Positions 1 through 11,760 of a DNA stretch of 64,000 nucleotides are shown here, piece by piece. The stretch spans positions 1 through 64,000 of the forward strand of contig JAPFBL010000036.1 of the NCBI GenBank assembly GCA_026182355.1, in the 5' to 3' direction. The position numbers and the translations under genes are program-made. How positions within the stretch are numbered: position 1 is the stretch's first letter; each line of letters opens with the position of its first letter. The notes below the pieces were generated by a model. The model saw only the letters and a program-made list of their open reading frames with translations. It did not search any database and had not been told where the DNA came from. This DNA is from Hermatobates lingyangjiaoensis. Its lineage: Eukaryota > Arthropoda > Insecta > Hemiptera > Hermatobatidae.

Positions 1-228
1 TGCCATAATTTCAAAACTCTGAGTTAGGTTAATGAAAAAAAAATGTTTTCTAAAAACGATTTTTGGCAAAAAAAAGTAACTTTCCCGTCATGCATTCTTT
101 CTTTCCAAACAATAGGGATAACCTACACTATGGGTCCCATTTTTGGGTAAAATATCAACTTGATCATCAAAGATTGTGGTCCGTAGCGTGGTAGCAAGCA
201 ATGCTAAAACACTCACCCACCCAACCAC

Positions 229-236
<8 letters not shown>

Positions 237-294
<58 letters not shown>
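237..294. repeat. (CA)n microsatellite
   Basis: Uninterrupted CA dinucleotide run directly inside the left arm of the 156-680 element. A run of about 17 G follows at 604-620, just inside the right arm. Confidence 0.95.
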
Positions 295-298
<4 letters not shown>

Positions 299-300
299 CA

Positions 301-420
301 TCATCGCAAAATTATCATAAGATGACTTTTGGGACCTCAAAACATATAATTCCGTCAAAATCTCGAGATCGAATTTTTTCACGATCATTATACTTTACTT
401 ATAGTAAAGTAATAAGTTTA
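301..420. repeat. Dispersed repeat, uninterrupted copy
   Basis: This segment, containing TTTTGGGACCTCAAAACAT, is found again at 13240-13307 plus 13903-13990, where it is split by an insertion. The unsplit copy here provides an empty-site reference: bases 347-358 (TAATTCCGTCAA) correspond to the sequence duplicated around the insertion at 13 kb. Confidence 0.7.
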
Positions 421-680
421 ATCATTAATCAATGAAAAAGTTAATACAGATGTGCATTTACCCTGTAAAGGTTTGTCATGCTTCCCTGTAGTTTATTAAC
501 ATTACATGATACATTTTATGTTTATTTAAAAATAGCTTGCAGACTATGCATATCATACCAGTGCTTTAATTATAGTAACAATTAATGATGTCTATGTGCG
601 TGTGGGGGGGGGGGGGGGGGCGAGTGCGTTAGCATTGCTTGTTACCACGCTACGGACCACAATCTTTGATGATCAAGTTG

Positions 681-1117
681 TTAGTTTAGTATGACTAATT
701 TAATGTTATAAGTTTCACTTTTAATCACTTTGCTCTAATATATGTTATAAAAGCATTTTGATTAGTATGTAAATAAATAACCAGATTGATATCTTAGTGT
801 AGAGGGAATAGCAGCTGTCAGTGTAAATATTAGAGGATGCTGGGGAGTGTTTTACTTAAACTGAAATGATAATGAGATTGTCGTTAAGATTATTCAATGT
901 ATAAGAAGGGACTGCAATTGGTTGAAATGATATAAGTGAAAGAGACAGATGAACCCTTGAATACATATTTTGAAATTACTGATAAAATTGCCAAGCTGAA
1001 ACTGTTGTGGGTGAAATAATAAATCAAGTGTGTGTTTCACTTTCATCTATTTTTGAGTTTTTTACCGTTTTAGATCAAATTTCATATAATAAAGAACATA
1101 GATTAGTATTTTATTAA
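681..1117. other. AT-rich stretch, nothing recognised
   Basis: No gene, repeat copy or RNA recognised on either strand. Confidence 0.5.
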
Positions 1118-1740
1118 CACTAGAAAGACTTAAACTTAGTATATACCTATATTGTCCAAAAGCAGTCAAAATGACTTCATTTTGAACGAATAACTAATGT
1201 ATCAAGAAACTTGTTTAAAAATAATTTTTAATATTTTTTATATTATTTACAGTCATAAAATAAGTTATTAGTAAGTATAAACAATAAAAAAATTACTTCA
1301 CTTGAAAATTTCTAAGAAGCTGTGTTTTTATACCAGCTTTATTCTGATTGATATTGAAAAAAGTCAAAATGATTTCCTTAGACAATTTAGTGTTAAACAA
1401 TCAACCGAAACATGGTTTGAAACTGTAGAAATAAGAAAAATGAAAACATACCAAATTGGTAACTGCAACAATTTTAGATCCAGTGTACAAATCTATTCCA
1501 CATAAAAACTCTTCCAGTATAAGAATATTAAACCTCGAGAGAACCATCGCGTCTGAGAATAATTCGGTGCATTAGTAGCTGTCAGTATCTTAGACAAATA
1601 TTTGCGAGGAGTCTGAGGCAATCCCATTGCTCTGTTTAACAGGTTATAATGTTGTTCCTTTGTTTTGTTACATTTAAATAGCAAATTAAGCATGATTAAT
1701 ATATAATAATAGCTAATTAAAATTGAAACCATTTTAAATT
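1118..1740 (-). mobile_element. Possible piggyBac-like relic
   Basis: The sequence after TTAA at 1114-1117 begins CACTAGAAAGAC, which resembles the piggyBac-type terminus and its TTAA target. CAGTCAAAATGAC follows about 50 bp inside, a motif common near the ends of that superfamily. The minus strand is open for 79 codons at 1732-1493 but is not clearly a transposase. No second terminal repeat was found. This is a weak call resting mainly on one terminus. Confidence 0.3.
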
Positions 1741-4446
1741 AATTAACTATCCTTTAACTGTCTGGTTTATATGAGTACATGAGTAAATATATTGATTGAT
1801 CATGAACAAATAGGTAATTGTTTTATACTGATGACGACTGTTTTGAGAATACTAATGGCAGAAAAAAAACTGTTTATTATATCCATAATTGGAGTTACTC
1901 CAGGACTAAGAGGAGTACTTGGAGATCTACTGGATTAGGTAGCTATATCAAGTTGTAAGCTGAACCACACGAAATTTATATTAATATTTATATTCTCATT
2001 ACTGTATATTTACAACAGTCAAAAGGAAATTATGCAATAAAATGTTCACAGTTTTTGCGCCTTTGTAGTCTTAATATAATTAACAATATGACAACTTTCA
2101 ATAACTAATCAGGGTAAATATGAAGAAAAATCAAACTTTAACATTTCTAGAAGATATATGCTTTTGATTTCAATAGAACTATTTTATTTAATTTTACACT
2201 ATTACAATTCAATTTTAAACTCATAACAAAACCAATTTGAAGATATTTTAATTATTAGCCTTCTGAGTAAGACCTTGTTTTTTTCTCAGAAATGATTATT
2301 TGATCCCACTAGGAGTGTCTGAGAAGAGTCTATTTGGCTGCCGAGGCTCAACTCAACCATTCGCTCATACTTCTACTTGCTCTTTATTACTTTTACTTTC
2401 TTTAGAGTCAAACCGAATTTTAATTAACTCATTTATTTTATTTATTCTATTTGATTCTACGGTTACTTTTTTTTTCGGTCACTCAAGTTACCAGTGCAGT
2501 AGTTACCTAACTCTTTCAACATGAATACATCAGTCTTCATTAATTCATCGTCAAGGTAACTCAAGTTTTGGTAATAAACTATTACAATATTAATTCGCAC
2601 CCTCTGATTTTTTTTACTTTTTCTTAAAAAAACTTCACTAAATTAATTTAATTTTCTGTTATTTTTTTTACTCAATTGTTTATGTCACATTATTTTCCAT
2701 TTTGTAAAGAATATTTCTTCCTCATTTTCGTTTTATTTTCAAATTCTGATACTGGCTGCAATATATATCTGTTTAATATATAACAGTCTGTCAATGTTCA
2801 GTCCTTTACGAACGTTTAAGACCTTTCAGACCCCAACTTCTTCCTCCCTGTTGTTTTTCTACTGTCCTAAGGAGAGAGAAGTCTAAAATGATAGATACAA
2901 TTAAGTTTTAGACAATGTTTTGCATTTATTAGTATAATAAATATAATATTATTTATTAGTATAATGTCATTCATATAACATTAATATATCTATTTTCTAA
3001 GCTGTCTTTAGTAAACAATATACTTAGGTCGCCTTTTACCTGTATATCCTTAGAGTACATTCTTCATCAGAAATCCCTCGCAATAAACCACGTCACAGTA
3101 CTTTGAGGTGACTAAAGATCTCATATCTTCTCCCTAGAGAGTCAATGTAATTAACCATACAATAACACAATCCACACCATATTCTAGAAGATGATAAAAA
3201 TATATCTTATAAATTTCTTATCACTTACAAGATCCGGTTATAGAAAATTTTTATCCAATGAACAGTAGCTATTTGCACTACTTCTAATATTATTTATCAT
3301 CTACAATGCCATATCTTGACAGTTTTTACATAGGTGAAACCCAATGCCATGCTTGCATTGAACTTAATAACTGTAGTTTATTCATCAGCAAGACGAACCT
3401 CCACTGTTTATCACAAATCATAGCAGTTCCCACGGATAAATATTAACAGTTATCCGTATATATTTCATTCAGTCAGGCTATTTCTGGGTCATAAATTGGC
3501 ATTTTATTGAAACGGTGCAGATGTCAGCACATCATAAAACTTCTAGAGTTACATTCCTGAACCATTGTCTCAAGGTTTTGTGTAACATTTCGATAGTATT
3601 TTTCCATCCGTTGTATATATGGATGAAATAAAGCTGATAGCGCATTAAGGCTATCAAAACCTTAGCCTTATGTTGTTGTTCCTTTTTCTTCTGAATACGC
3701 GCTGTTGTTAAAAAAAATACCTAATTATTCTTTGCAGATATTCTGTTTGTGGTTATTTTCTAGATCTTATTGTTTACAGTTATATATATTTTGAAGCTTC
3801 TTTTCAACATGAATTCATCAGCCTTCATCATTGATCACTTTTTCATCAAGCTTCTAATTTCCTGTTTTTTTTTTTAAGTTTCTTAGGTAATAGGGAAACC
3901 AATTTTCTGAAAAATCGGTATAGTACTTGTGATTAGACATCAATAACAGCCTAGACTTAATTCGCCCAACTACACTAAATTATTTTATCTCTAGCACGGA
4001 AAACATAATATTTAAACTGTTTCGGTCAAGTATGGACCAGTTTTTGGATATTGTAGGATTACAATTTAGAATTTAAAAATAAATACATAATAAGTTTAAG
4101 CTAATGACGTAGTAATTATTACTGATGTAGCTTCTCGACCACTGACTCTTCAAAATACTAATTTGGCTATTCAGGATTAGGTCAGAATTAATAACTTTTA
4201 GGTCTAAGCCAATAATTCTGCATTCTCATTTTAATTTGTTTTACATTCTCAAAGCTAAAAACAATATACATATAGAGGAAAATGTGATGCTATAAACAAC
4301 TCTGAAAACAAATACTTCCACAGAATAACAACTACTGGAAAACAAAAGACCAAATAATTTTAATAATGCAATAACCACGTCTATCTATAAAAGCAACAAC
4401 CGTGTACATTTCGCTTTTCAGTAGCTGCTCTTCTAAAACAGTAATT
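1741..4446. other. AT-rich stretch, nothing recognised
   Basis: Only short fortuitous ORFs (for example 2300-2524 +) without recognisable motifs. A slightly less AT-rich patch at 2300-2420 could be an old element, but no hallmark was found. Confidence 0.45.
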
Positions 4447-4480
4447 CTACCTGATGATGACGCCTGTCGTAATATCGTAG
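4447..4480 (+). ncRNA. Hammerhead-ribozyme-like motif (ATAT family)
   Basis: Parts in order: stem I CTAC (4447-4450), core CTGATGA (4451-4457), one extra base, stem II GAC/GTC around GCCT, then GTA where GAA is expected, palindrome ATAT, U-H position C4476, and GTAG (4477-4480) complementary to CTAC. One core position (A13) is mutated, so this copy is probably inactive. The other ATAT-family copies are at 19418, 27071, 45365 and 47020. Confidence 0.5.
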
Positions 4481-4610
4481 TGAGTCTTGTATGCCTATGA
4501 TTACGGCTTTCTCTTTTCGTTATTGAGTTTGAAAATCTAACTTTATATAATTTACATACGAATATATGAAGTTTAAACCACAAGGATCAAGGAAAACGAT
4601 AGAAATAAAT

Positions 4611-4645
4611 GCTCTGAGTCCTTTCACTTTATGTCATCAGAATGC
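4611..4645 (-). ncRNA. Hammerhead-like motif, left arm
   Basis: Minus strand: GCATT, core CTGATGA (4640-4634), a weak stem II loop, GAA, AGGACT (a decayed AGGCCT palindrome), C, AGAGC. Stem I pairs only partly here. Confidence 0.4.
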
Positions 4646-4765
4646 AATCAAAGTAAGAAATAAAAAGGTAACATGAAAGTTAACCAGAAGGAAGGTAAGG
4701 TAAGGAAGATTTCTTACCTTCCTTTTGGTTAACATTTATATTAACTTCTTATTTCTTACTTGTTT

Positions 4766-4799
4766 GCTCTTTGAAGACATAAGTGAAAGGCCTAAGAGC
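4766..4799 (+). ncRNA. Hammerhead-like motif, right arm
   Basis: GCTCT (4766-4770), core-like TTGAAGA (4771-4777, first C changed to T), short stem II region, GAA, palindrome AGGCCT (4788-4793), U-H position A4794, AGAGC (4795-4799). GCTCT and AGAGC are fully complementary, giving a 5-bp stem I. Confidence 0.5.
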
Positions 4800-4991
4800 A
4801 TTTATTTCTATTGTTTTCCTTGTTCCTTGTGGTTTAAACTTCGTTGATTGCATCACATGTTTATTTCTAGTGATTTTTCTGCATACGAGTAAATATATAT
4901 GTATATATGCAGACAAATCACAACAAATAAACACGTGATGCAATCAACGAAATTAAAACACAAGGGAAAAAAAGAATATAATAGAAAAAAT

Positions 4992-5026
4992 GATCTGAGG
5001 CCTTTCAATCTATGTCATCAGAGAGC
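4992..5026 (-). ncRNA. Hammerhead-like motif, left arm
   Basis: Minus strand: GCTCT (5026-5022), CTGATGA (5021-5015), weak stem II, GAA, AGGCCT (5003-4998), C, AGATC. The core is intact, but stem II has few pairs. Confidence 0.45.
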
Positions 5027-5134
5027 AAACAAAGTAAGAACTAAGAAGATAACATAAAAGGTTATACCTTTTATTTTATCTCCTTAGTTAAAGGTTATAC
5101 CTTTTATGTTATCTCCTTAGTTTTTACTTTGTTT

Positions 5135-5170
5135 GCTCTCTGATGACATAGATTGAAAGGCCTCATAGTA
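5135..5170 (+). ncRNA. Hammerhead-like motif, right arm
   Basis: GCTCT (5135-5139), CTGATGA (5140-5146), CATAGATT, GAAA (5155-5158), AGGCCT (5158-5163), C5164. Mirror copy of 4992-5026. Confidence 0.45.
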
Positions 5171-5215
5171 TTTTCTCAATTTTATTCTTTTTTTTCCCTT
5201 GTGGTTTAATTTCAT

Positions 5216-8200
5216 ATATGTATATGTATATACTTTTTTTCTGTTTTCTTAATGTGGTTTGGATGATGATTTTTATTTTACATGTTTGTCGTAAAATTTT
5301 GTTATATATGTGAAGAATGAAACCACTATTATAAATAAGTCACCATTAAAATTATTATACAAAAAATTTTTTAAACATTTTCCAGTGTTAGCTGCTTTTC
5401 AAAGACTTCCGTCCTATAGAGAAATCAATTCTATGAAAAACAAGTAACAATCCAAAGCTGATAAAACGTTTACTTTCTCAATTACTGTTTTCTAGTAAAT
5501 GTGCTTGTACTAGTGTGCTGAATTTGTTAGATGTAATAAAAATAGACAAATTAACAACACTTCAAGATCCTAATTTAATATATCAACAAGTTGTCGTCAT
5601 CTGGACTTGATCTAAAGAGTTTCAATACCTTGCCAGTATTTTCTAATTGTATTTTGATGTATGTCTTCTTTACCTAAAGAGTTATAGCTTTTAATGCTTA
5701 CGAGTCTATATTAGGCTCGATCTCTTTGTTATTATTTGTTCCTCCCTCGAGGTGTTCCCTCATTAGCTCAGCGTTATAGACTTTCTTTGTGTGTCCTTTG
5801 GGAGCTATCAGGTGCATAGTGAGTTTTCATGAAAGTATGGTTGCAGGTACTCCAATCTATGTCTTTGCATCCATTTAATTTCATTGTACTCGTGCTCTAG
5901 ATCATTTCTTTAAAAGAAACACTTTTTTGACTATTATCGGTCATAAAGGACTACTGATTGTATGAAATTTATGGTATATAAGCAAACAAACCCTAAAGAC
6001 CAACTTTTCCAACCCTAATTTGCTAGTTTTAAAGTTTTTTAGTCTCTATAATTGATATTTTAATTATCTTGATACTGTTTTGTATAGTACACTATATGAA
6101 TGTTTTCGATTAGAAACTATTATTTCAGATTAACAGTAATTCTTAACTAACTAACGGTAAATTAACAAACGGATAATTTATGACTAATGGTCGATAATAG
6201 AGAAACAGTACTCTGTGTAAAAAAAAAAGAGGATAATGGTAAGGAAGACTGGAGAAAAGTGATACACACAACTCGGGGTGCCAATAACTTTTGGATGTCG
6301 TATACATTTCAATTGACCGATTTAACGCTCACTAGGGAGATGTAAATACGAGTAGCAGTAATATAATATTACACCACACAAAGATAATGCCCTTCCAAAG
6401 AGAAATTGATGCTAAGCGGAATATATTGTAGGTGTATTCCTCTTATAACTTACCACCAAAAAAAAAAAAAAAAATACCTACACCTCATAAATATTACTCC
6501 ATCACACCATTTATCAAGAATATATCAGCTAAATAAAAAAACGCAAATTACTTTTATACTCCTCTGACCTATCAGTTTATCCATATTCATGGAAAAGCAC
6601 AATCAATTCAAGCATTCATTGTTTCTGTACAAAGTAATAGCTATTCAAATTAGTTCAATTCTTTCGTTCAGAGAATGGTATTTGAATATTCATTTAAATA
6701 ATTGTTGGCGTTATCAAATTATTAAATTATGCCTGGAAAATGCTACACAAAAATTGTGCAATCCTCCAATTATTCAAAAGTTAAGTTCCATTCATTCATG
6801 TGTATTTCATTTTTAAATAACTTAATTATACTTATTTATTCATAACGTGTTAAATAAATAAGTTCATCTGATAAAATTTTTTGCTGTTCAATAAATAATG
6901 AACATCTATTTTATGTGTACATTAATTAAAAATTTATATTTTTACATAAATTTTGTAAAGAAAATGCATTTACATAAAGAAAAACTTTTAAATGCAAAAA
7001 ATAAGTCAATTTTAATGTTAAGTAACAAACTTTAGGATAGGAAAGTTGTTTTAAGACTTATTACATTTAAAAATTTACATGTACATAAAAGCTGCAAAGT
7101 CATCCATATAGGGAGTTCAACTAACTCATACTTAGCTAACAATACCCATTTTTGTTTATTAGCTAGAATAGAACAACCCACGAAAGTTATAACAAAATAT
7201 GCCTAAAGTTTGAAATATATAAAACAAACCAAGCTTACGATGTTAGTAAACAATTGATATTTACAATATAACAATGAAATATTCATTTCTTAGCACTGGT
7301 TCATAAACTTTTAGAGTATACAATGTTACAGAAATTTTCTATCAAACTTTAAATGAAGATTAAGAACAAGCAGAAACAGAAACAAACAAAAGATGTTATC
7401 ATTTGTTATAATAGATACATTTCATGTGATTTTATTTTAAATTAAATGCATTAACAAACATATCAATTGAACAAAAATAATTAATTGGGTTATTCAATAT
7501 CAATATTAATGTTATTATGCAAATATCTAATAGATTAATTAAATGAATTGAATTAAAAGTCAATTATTCTTAACACATTTAAATTCACTTTTCCCTGCTA
7601 AGAATAAATAATGAATATAAAGAGCCCCTAATTCTTCTCACTAGCAGGAGTAATAGAAAAATAGACAGTCACTTTTCAATTATTTATTGCTATTATTATA
7701 TTATTATTATTATTGTTATTTAACAAACTTACAGGGCTCAATATTTTTTAACAACTTGTTAATAATTTCAGATAAAATGTAATATTTGTTAGCTAAATCT
7801 TGTTGTTATTTAATTAATATCTAAATTGGTTTAATGAAAGCATATTGTAAGAATACTCATCATTATTCTAAAACAACCTCCAGACTTATTTGCACACAAA
7901 GCTATAAAGAGTCGTCTGAGGTAATTTCCAGATTAAAAGCCAACTAAGAAACTAGAATAACTATAATTCTCATCAAAATACCACGGTAATATTGTTACTA
8001 AATCTAAATTAATTAAATAAGTGAGCGCTAAGGAAGTGAAATATTAAGATGTACTTTCTGTCTTGACTTTGGGTTAACAGTAATTTAAAATGAATTTTTT
8101 TTTAGTAAATTTTGTTTTTGAAATGTTCTACTCACACCAACCCACGTGGTCCCATAAACACACACACAAACAACACAAACACATATAAATTTGTATGAAT

Positions 8201-8609
8201 TAATAGAAAATAAAGTCATTTTTTTTATGAATTCATAATATTTTGTGCGAAGGATAAATCGGATTAATAATTTAATTTGTATAAATCAGCTACAAAAATT
8301 GTAGTCATATAAGTAAATATTCTCTCAAATTGTGGATGTAGGTTTCACAAGCAAATTATGATATCACATCAATATTGAAGCATTCAGTAGTAAGGTGCTT
8401 GTGATGTGAGGTCAATAGTGATTCCTATTATTGAAAACCGACATATTGTTTCTCTGTGTAGAGCAAAACTTATCACCTGTATCATGTTTTTGCTCATTTG
8501 TAACAAATTTGTTACGTATATAAGCTCCTAATAGCTCATATGTAGGTAGCTCTCCTATGAAAAAAAATACGTTGTTTTCTATTTATTCTTTATATACCAT
8601 AAAAAGATT
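5216..8609. other. AT-rich stretch, nothing recognised
   Basis: Contains only A/T runs and short ORFs such as 6589-6816 (+) without motifs. I see no element termini in it. Confidence 0.45.
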
Positions 8610-8830
8610 TCACATAAACACGTGAAACAACAATCAATGAACAAACCACAATAAGAAATGGGAAAACAAGACTAAGATCTTTCAACCGTAACAAGCGGTC
8701 TTCGTCAGAGTCAAAAACCCAACTGAACACTAGATGCAGAAAACATCTGGTGAGGAGTTGAGAAGAGTGGGAGGGAAGAGTGGTATTTTAAAAGGGTGAA
8801 AGCACAGGAAAGGACTAATGTCCAGAAAGG
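8610..8830 (-). mobile_element. PLE terminal repeat, AGATCT family (minus orientation)
   Basis: Bases 8640-8720 match, in reverse complement, the terminal sequence at 24700-24830 and both arms of the palindrome at 35497-35675. The part beyond the ribozyme (GGGAGGGAAGAGTGGTATTT) matches the 3' untranslated region of the PLE copies at 24650 (+) and 45680 (-). This is a solo 3' end without coding sequence. Confidence 0.65.
8670..8712 (-). ncRNA. Hammerhead-like motif (AGATCT family), intact copy
   Basis: Minus strand: GACT (8712-8709), core CTGACGA (8708-8702), extra A, stem II GACCG/CGGTT around CTTGTTA, GAA, palindrome AGATCT (8680-8675), U-H position T (8674), AGTC (8673-8670). GACT and AGTC form stem I. 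All conserved core bases are present. Confidence 0.55.
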
Positions 8831-9842
8831 GATGTTTGGGGAAACAAAGGATATTCTTTATATACCAATAACATATATAAAGAATTTTGATGATTTGACG
8901 AGGGAAAAGATATATATTTAAATAAATGTTATGATTTTTTTAGTCTATGGCTCCTGTCGTTGTTTCAACAATTTTTTAACGCTCTAACTCCAACTCATTA
9001 GAAATGTTTCGAAGTTTTTTAAAATACATTTGTGTAGTCAAGGAGTTTTTAAGTTTTATTTGAATAATATGTATTCTATCATTATTATTACTATGTTTAA
9101 AAAGTTATTTGCTTTGTGAAAAACATTGTGGACGACATTACTTGAGGGTTATGTAAAGGTGACTTGGAAAATTTTTTTTTAATTTCTAGAATTTTAAATA
9201 GTTAGTTATAGAAGTATTGTATTATTAATTAATACATTAGTTAAGTTGGATGCTCAAAGAGGAAGTATTGCGGAAGTGAAATCTTGAAAGCAAGCCCAGA
9301 CACCAAAGTAGGAATGAAACTTGTTCTGGCCAGTGTTTCTCGTCGATTTAATTAAATACTTGGGGAGGACGTGTGTGAGAACAAGGCTGCCTTCTAATCT
9401 TCTTTGTCCTTTAATGGAGGAGGAAATCGATAGAGGAGAGTGATTGAGCGACTTGTACTTAAGGCCTATTGCAAGCCAGGCTCAATCAACAAGGGATACT
9501 GGGTCGACGCTGATTCCTATCTCTCAGTTTCCAATGATAACTACTTAAACTGCTTACCACACTCTCGTCTTCAATTTGCCAAATTCCATTAACTTCAACA
9601 CTTGTTTTACCCAAAAACCCCTAATAAAGACATATTCAAAAGGTATTAAAAATATCATATGTAAATTATGGAATATAATCCACTTTCTTTCAATAAATGC
9701 TATAGATTACAGACACCGCGATGAGTCTAATAATGTAAGACCGTCACACTGCAATCTTCCGAGGAGGCACACATTTGGCTTTTGAATGTATAGATGTTTA
9801 GTGTACACCAAGCCTAAATTTAAAGAGATAAACTTGTTTAAA
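8831..9842. other. AT-rich stretch with a GC-richer patch
   Basis: Bases 9240-9560 are noticeably less AT-rich (for example GGGGAGGACGTGTGTGAG) and may be an old retroelement 5' region, but no ORF or known motif could be read. The rest is plain AT-rich sequence. Confidence 0.35.
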
Positions 9843-9950
9843 AGGGGAAAGTATTAAGTCTTCACACAGTCTTTTTTTTCTTCTGTGGAGACTTAATACT
9901 TTCCCCAATATGAGTAAATACTACACTATAACATATTACACAGTTAATGA
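9843..9950. repeat. Hairpin plus a PLE end fragment
   Basis: GGGGAAAGTATTAAGTCT at about 9845 and its complement ending at about 9906 form a long hairpin. The flank AATATGAGTAAATACTACAC matches the PLE terminus at 55215-55240 (there on the opposite strand) and the right end of the insertion at 13308-13890. The ribozyme block itself is missing. Confidence 0.55.
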
Positions 9951-10349
9951 ATTGTTTAAAAAGGTTAGAGAATTTTCTATTTTACGAAATATTTTTTTAT
10001 TCATCTTGCTTATTTTTGTATTTACTAGAATTTATTTCTTTTGTGTTCTTTGAATTTATTATTATCTTATATTTATTTATTTATTATCTTTGAATTAATA
10101 TTTTATTAGTGTAAATATATCATTTATTTTAATATTCTTCATAATATTTGTTAATATTATCTCCTCTTCTTCTTTAGTAGTTGTTTATTTTTCACAGCTC
10201 CATATTATTATTATTTCTCAGGTTTTCACTTATTCCTCACTAATTCTTAGTTTATTTACCTTACTTCCCTTGAACCGGGCACGCCTGTGAGAACACTGTT
10301 GTCTCCAACCGTCGATTCACAAGTGAGCAGGAGAGCAAGTCTTATCTCG
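9951..10349. other. AT-rich stretch, then the start of a PLE terminal region
   Basis: 10260-10349 resembles the sequence before the ribozyme-like block at 25303 (CACTAATT/GTCGATTCAC-type text ending in TCTCCTGA). No gene seen. Confidence 0.35.
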
Positions 10350-10386
10350 TCTCTCCTGATGACGGTAAAACCCAAAATTAAGAACT
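10350..10386 (+). ncRNA. Decayed hammerhead-like motif (AATT family)
   Basis: CTGATGA (10356-10362), extra C, stem II GGT/ACC around AAA, then CAA instead of GAA, palindrome AATT. The loss of the conserved G12 makes activity unlikely. Confidence 0.4.
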
Positions 10387-10419
10387 GTAATTGTGTGTTA
10401 TCTAACAGTAAGTGTGTTT

Positions 10420-10634
10420 ACCTATAGATTACTCTGAAACGTTTCTTGTCTTTTTGGACAGTTTCTTAATGGTACTACTATGTGTATAGTATCGGACCGA
10501 TTTTTCAATTCCGATCCAATGCCCACACCTTCGTAACCTTTAGGGCGAAGAGACATATATCCAGGGCCGTCACTAGAAAGGTACGGGACCCGGGACAAAT
10601 CAACCACTGCGAATCAGCCTCCCCCACTTACAAA

Positions 10635-10671
<37 letters not shown>

Positions 10672-10900
10672 TATTATATTAGTTATATTGTACACGTATT
10701 AGAAATAACAACATCTTAGAGGTTTCAACTTTATTTCCATATTTACATACTTTTGTTTCACTCAGTATCTATTATTTATCCAAAAAATAAGACATTTTTC
10801 TGAAATAGTGTCCGAGGTCCCTACCATCGTCCCTTCGACCAGGGCGATTACCCCGGTTTGTCCTAGCTAAGGGACGAGCCTACACATATTAGTCTTATTT
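10420..10900. other. Mixed stretch including a (TA)n tract
   Basis: A (TA)n run lies at 10637-10668. The blocks CCAGGGCCGTCACTAG (10560) and GGTCCCTACCATCGTCCC (10816) are GC-rich and look like parts of an old DNA element, possibly hAT-like by their GGGCC-rich text, but I could not pair them as terminal repeats. Confidence 0.25.
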
Positions 10901-11329
10901 TTGTTCGAAGGACTTCTGGCACATATATCAAACGTAATTTCGTTTTTTTATCCATTTTAAATTAATAGCTATCTCTAGTATTTAGTTTTCTGATTTCAGT
11001 TTGTGTTTTTATTATTTGTGAATTTAATTTGTTTTAATTGTTTGATTGTATAATTTGTTCTATTTATACTACATTATTTAATATCTAGCAACTTTATTGT
11101 GTTTGCCTCATCTTCGCCGTGTGACTGCGAACACTTACTGCAGCGACGACAAAGGGGATTTTCAATGTAGTTTAGCTTCTCATGTGAATTCATGACACTC
11201 CACTGATGTCAAAAATTTATCAAAATATTGAAGTGCGTTTTTGCAGTGTTTCCTAAGTGTTTTTTTCTTAATGTTTGATATACATATATGCATATTTAGC
11301 ACTTAATCATCAGTAAGATATAAGAAAGT
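10901..11329. other. AT-rich stretch, nothing recognised
   Basis: No gene or element hallmark read. Confidence 0.4.
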
Positions 11330-11375
11330 TGAATAAGATCTTACAACCAAAAAATGCGGTCTTCGTCAGACTCAA
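11330..11375 (-). ncRNA. Decayed hammerhead-like motif (AGATCT family)
   Basis: Core CTGACGA at 11369-11363 (minus strand) and palindrome AGATCT at 11341-11336 are kept; GAA has become GTA. Confidence 0.4.
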
Positions 11376-11760
11376 ACTGATACTGAAACAAGTAATCTAT
11401 ATCAGTTTTTACCTTTATTTCAGTTTTAACCTTTATTTAAGTTTAAACCCACAAGAGCATCTATTGTGGGGATGAGAAAAGTGGGAGGAAAGAGAGGTAT
11501 TTTAAAGGGTGTAAAGTGTAGGAAAGAGAGCAAAGGGCTGAGATGACAAGTAATGGTAAAACAAGAGTTCAGGAAGTAATAATTAACTATCTGCTAGCTG
11601 TCAACCCTCGTAGATAAAGCTATTGCTCTCGTTAATAATGAGTCAAGCTTGACTAAACTATTAGTAGCGTTTAGAGTATTTATCTGTTAAATCAAATCAG
11701 TGAGAATTTGATAATATTTCTTACTCCTTGCTGATCTTTTATATGTAATTATTTTAGCTT
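11330..11760 (-). pseudogene. PLE 3' end: last codons of the GIY-YIG protein plus 3' UTR
   Basis: The minus strand from 11730 reads RNIIKFSLI then, after frame damage, LDSLLTRAIALSTRVDS. This matches the C-terminal tail of the PLE at 45830-45960 (NIIDSSLIKFN ... LDSVLMRAIASSKRFDS). The shared 3' UTR follows (TATTTTAAAGGGTG-type text), and at 11330-11375 there is a degenerate ribozyme-like block: CTGACGA, stem GACCG, GTA in place of GAA, AGATCT. In other copies this tail follows the GIY-YIG endonuclease of Penelope-like retroelements. Stops and frame changes show it is dead. Confidence 0.6.

Larger units (their letters stand above)
156..680. mobile_element. Non-autonomous element bounded by ~60-bp inverted repeats
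   Basis: Bases 156-215 and the reverse complement of 621-680 match over about 60 bp with only a few differences; both contain GATCATCAAAGATTGTGG followed by TCCGTAGCGTGGTA. The arms enclose a (CA)n tract, a poly-G run and a dispersed repeat copy. No transposase is present, so this looks like a MITE or other non-autonomous DNA element. The superfamily is not recognisable, and no target-site duplication was identified. Confidence 0.5.
4565..4850. repeat. Head-to-head palindrome of a PLE terminal repeat (AGGCCT family)
   Basis: The left half read on the minus strand and the right half read on the plus strand are copies of the same terminal sequence. Both contain TTTAAACCACAAGG or its complement, a hammerhead-like block and a GGAAGGTAAG-type centre near 4690-4730. 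A second, related palindrome follows at 4925-5215. Confidence 0.65.
4925..5215. repeat. Second head-to-head palindrome, same family
   Basis: Arms about 140 bp long meet near 5070-5090, where AAAGGTTATACCTTTT is itself repeated. Both arms include the block AGGCCT...TCATCAGAGAGC or its complement. The arms are more alike than those of the 4565-4850 palindrome, suggesting a younger or better-preserved copy. Confidence 0.7.

Noticed and set aside
88..388. ORFs rich in Cys-Val at the left edge
   Set aside because: They are translations of the (CA)n tract on the minus strand.
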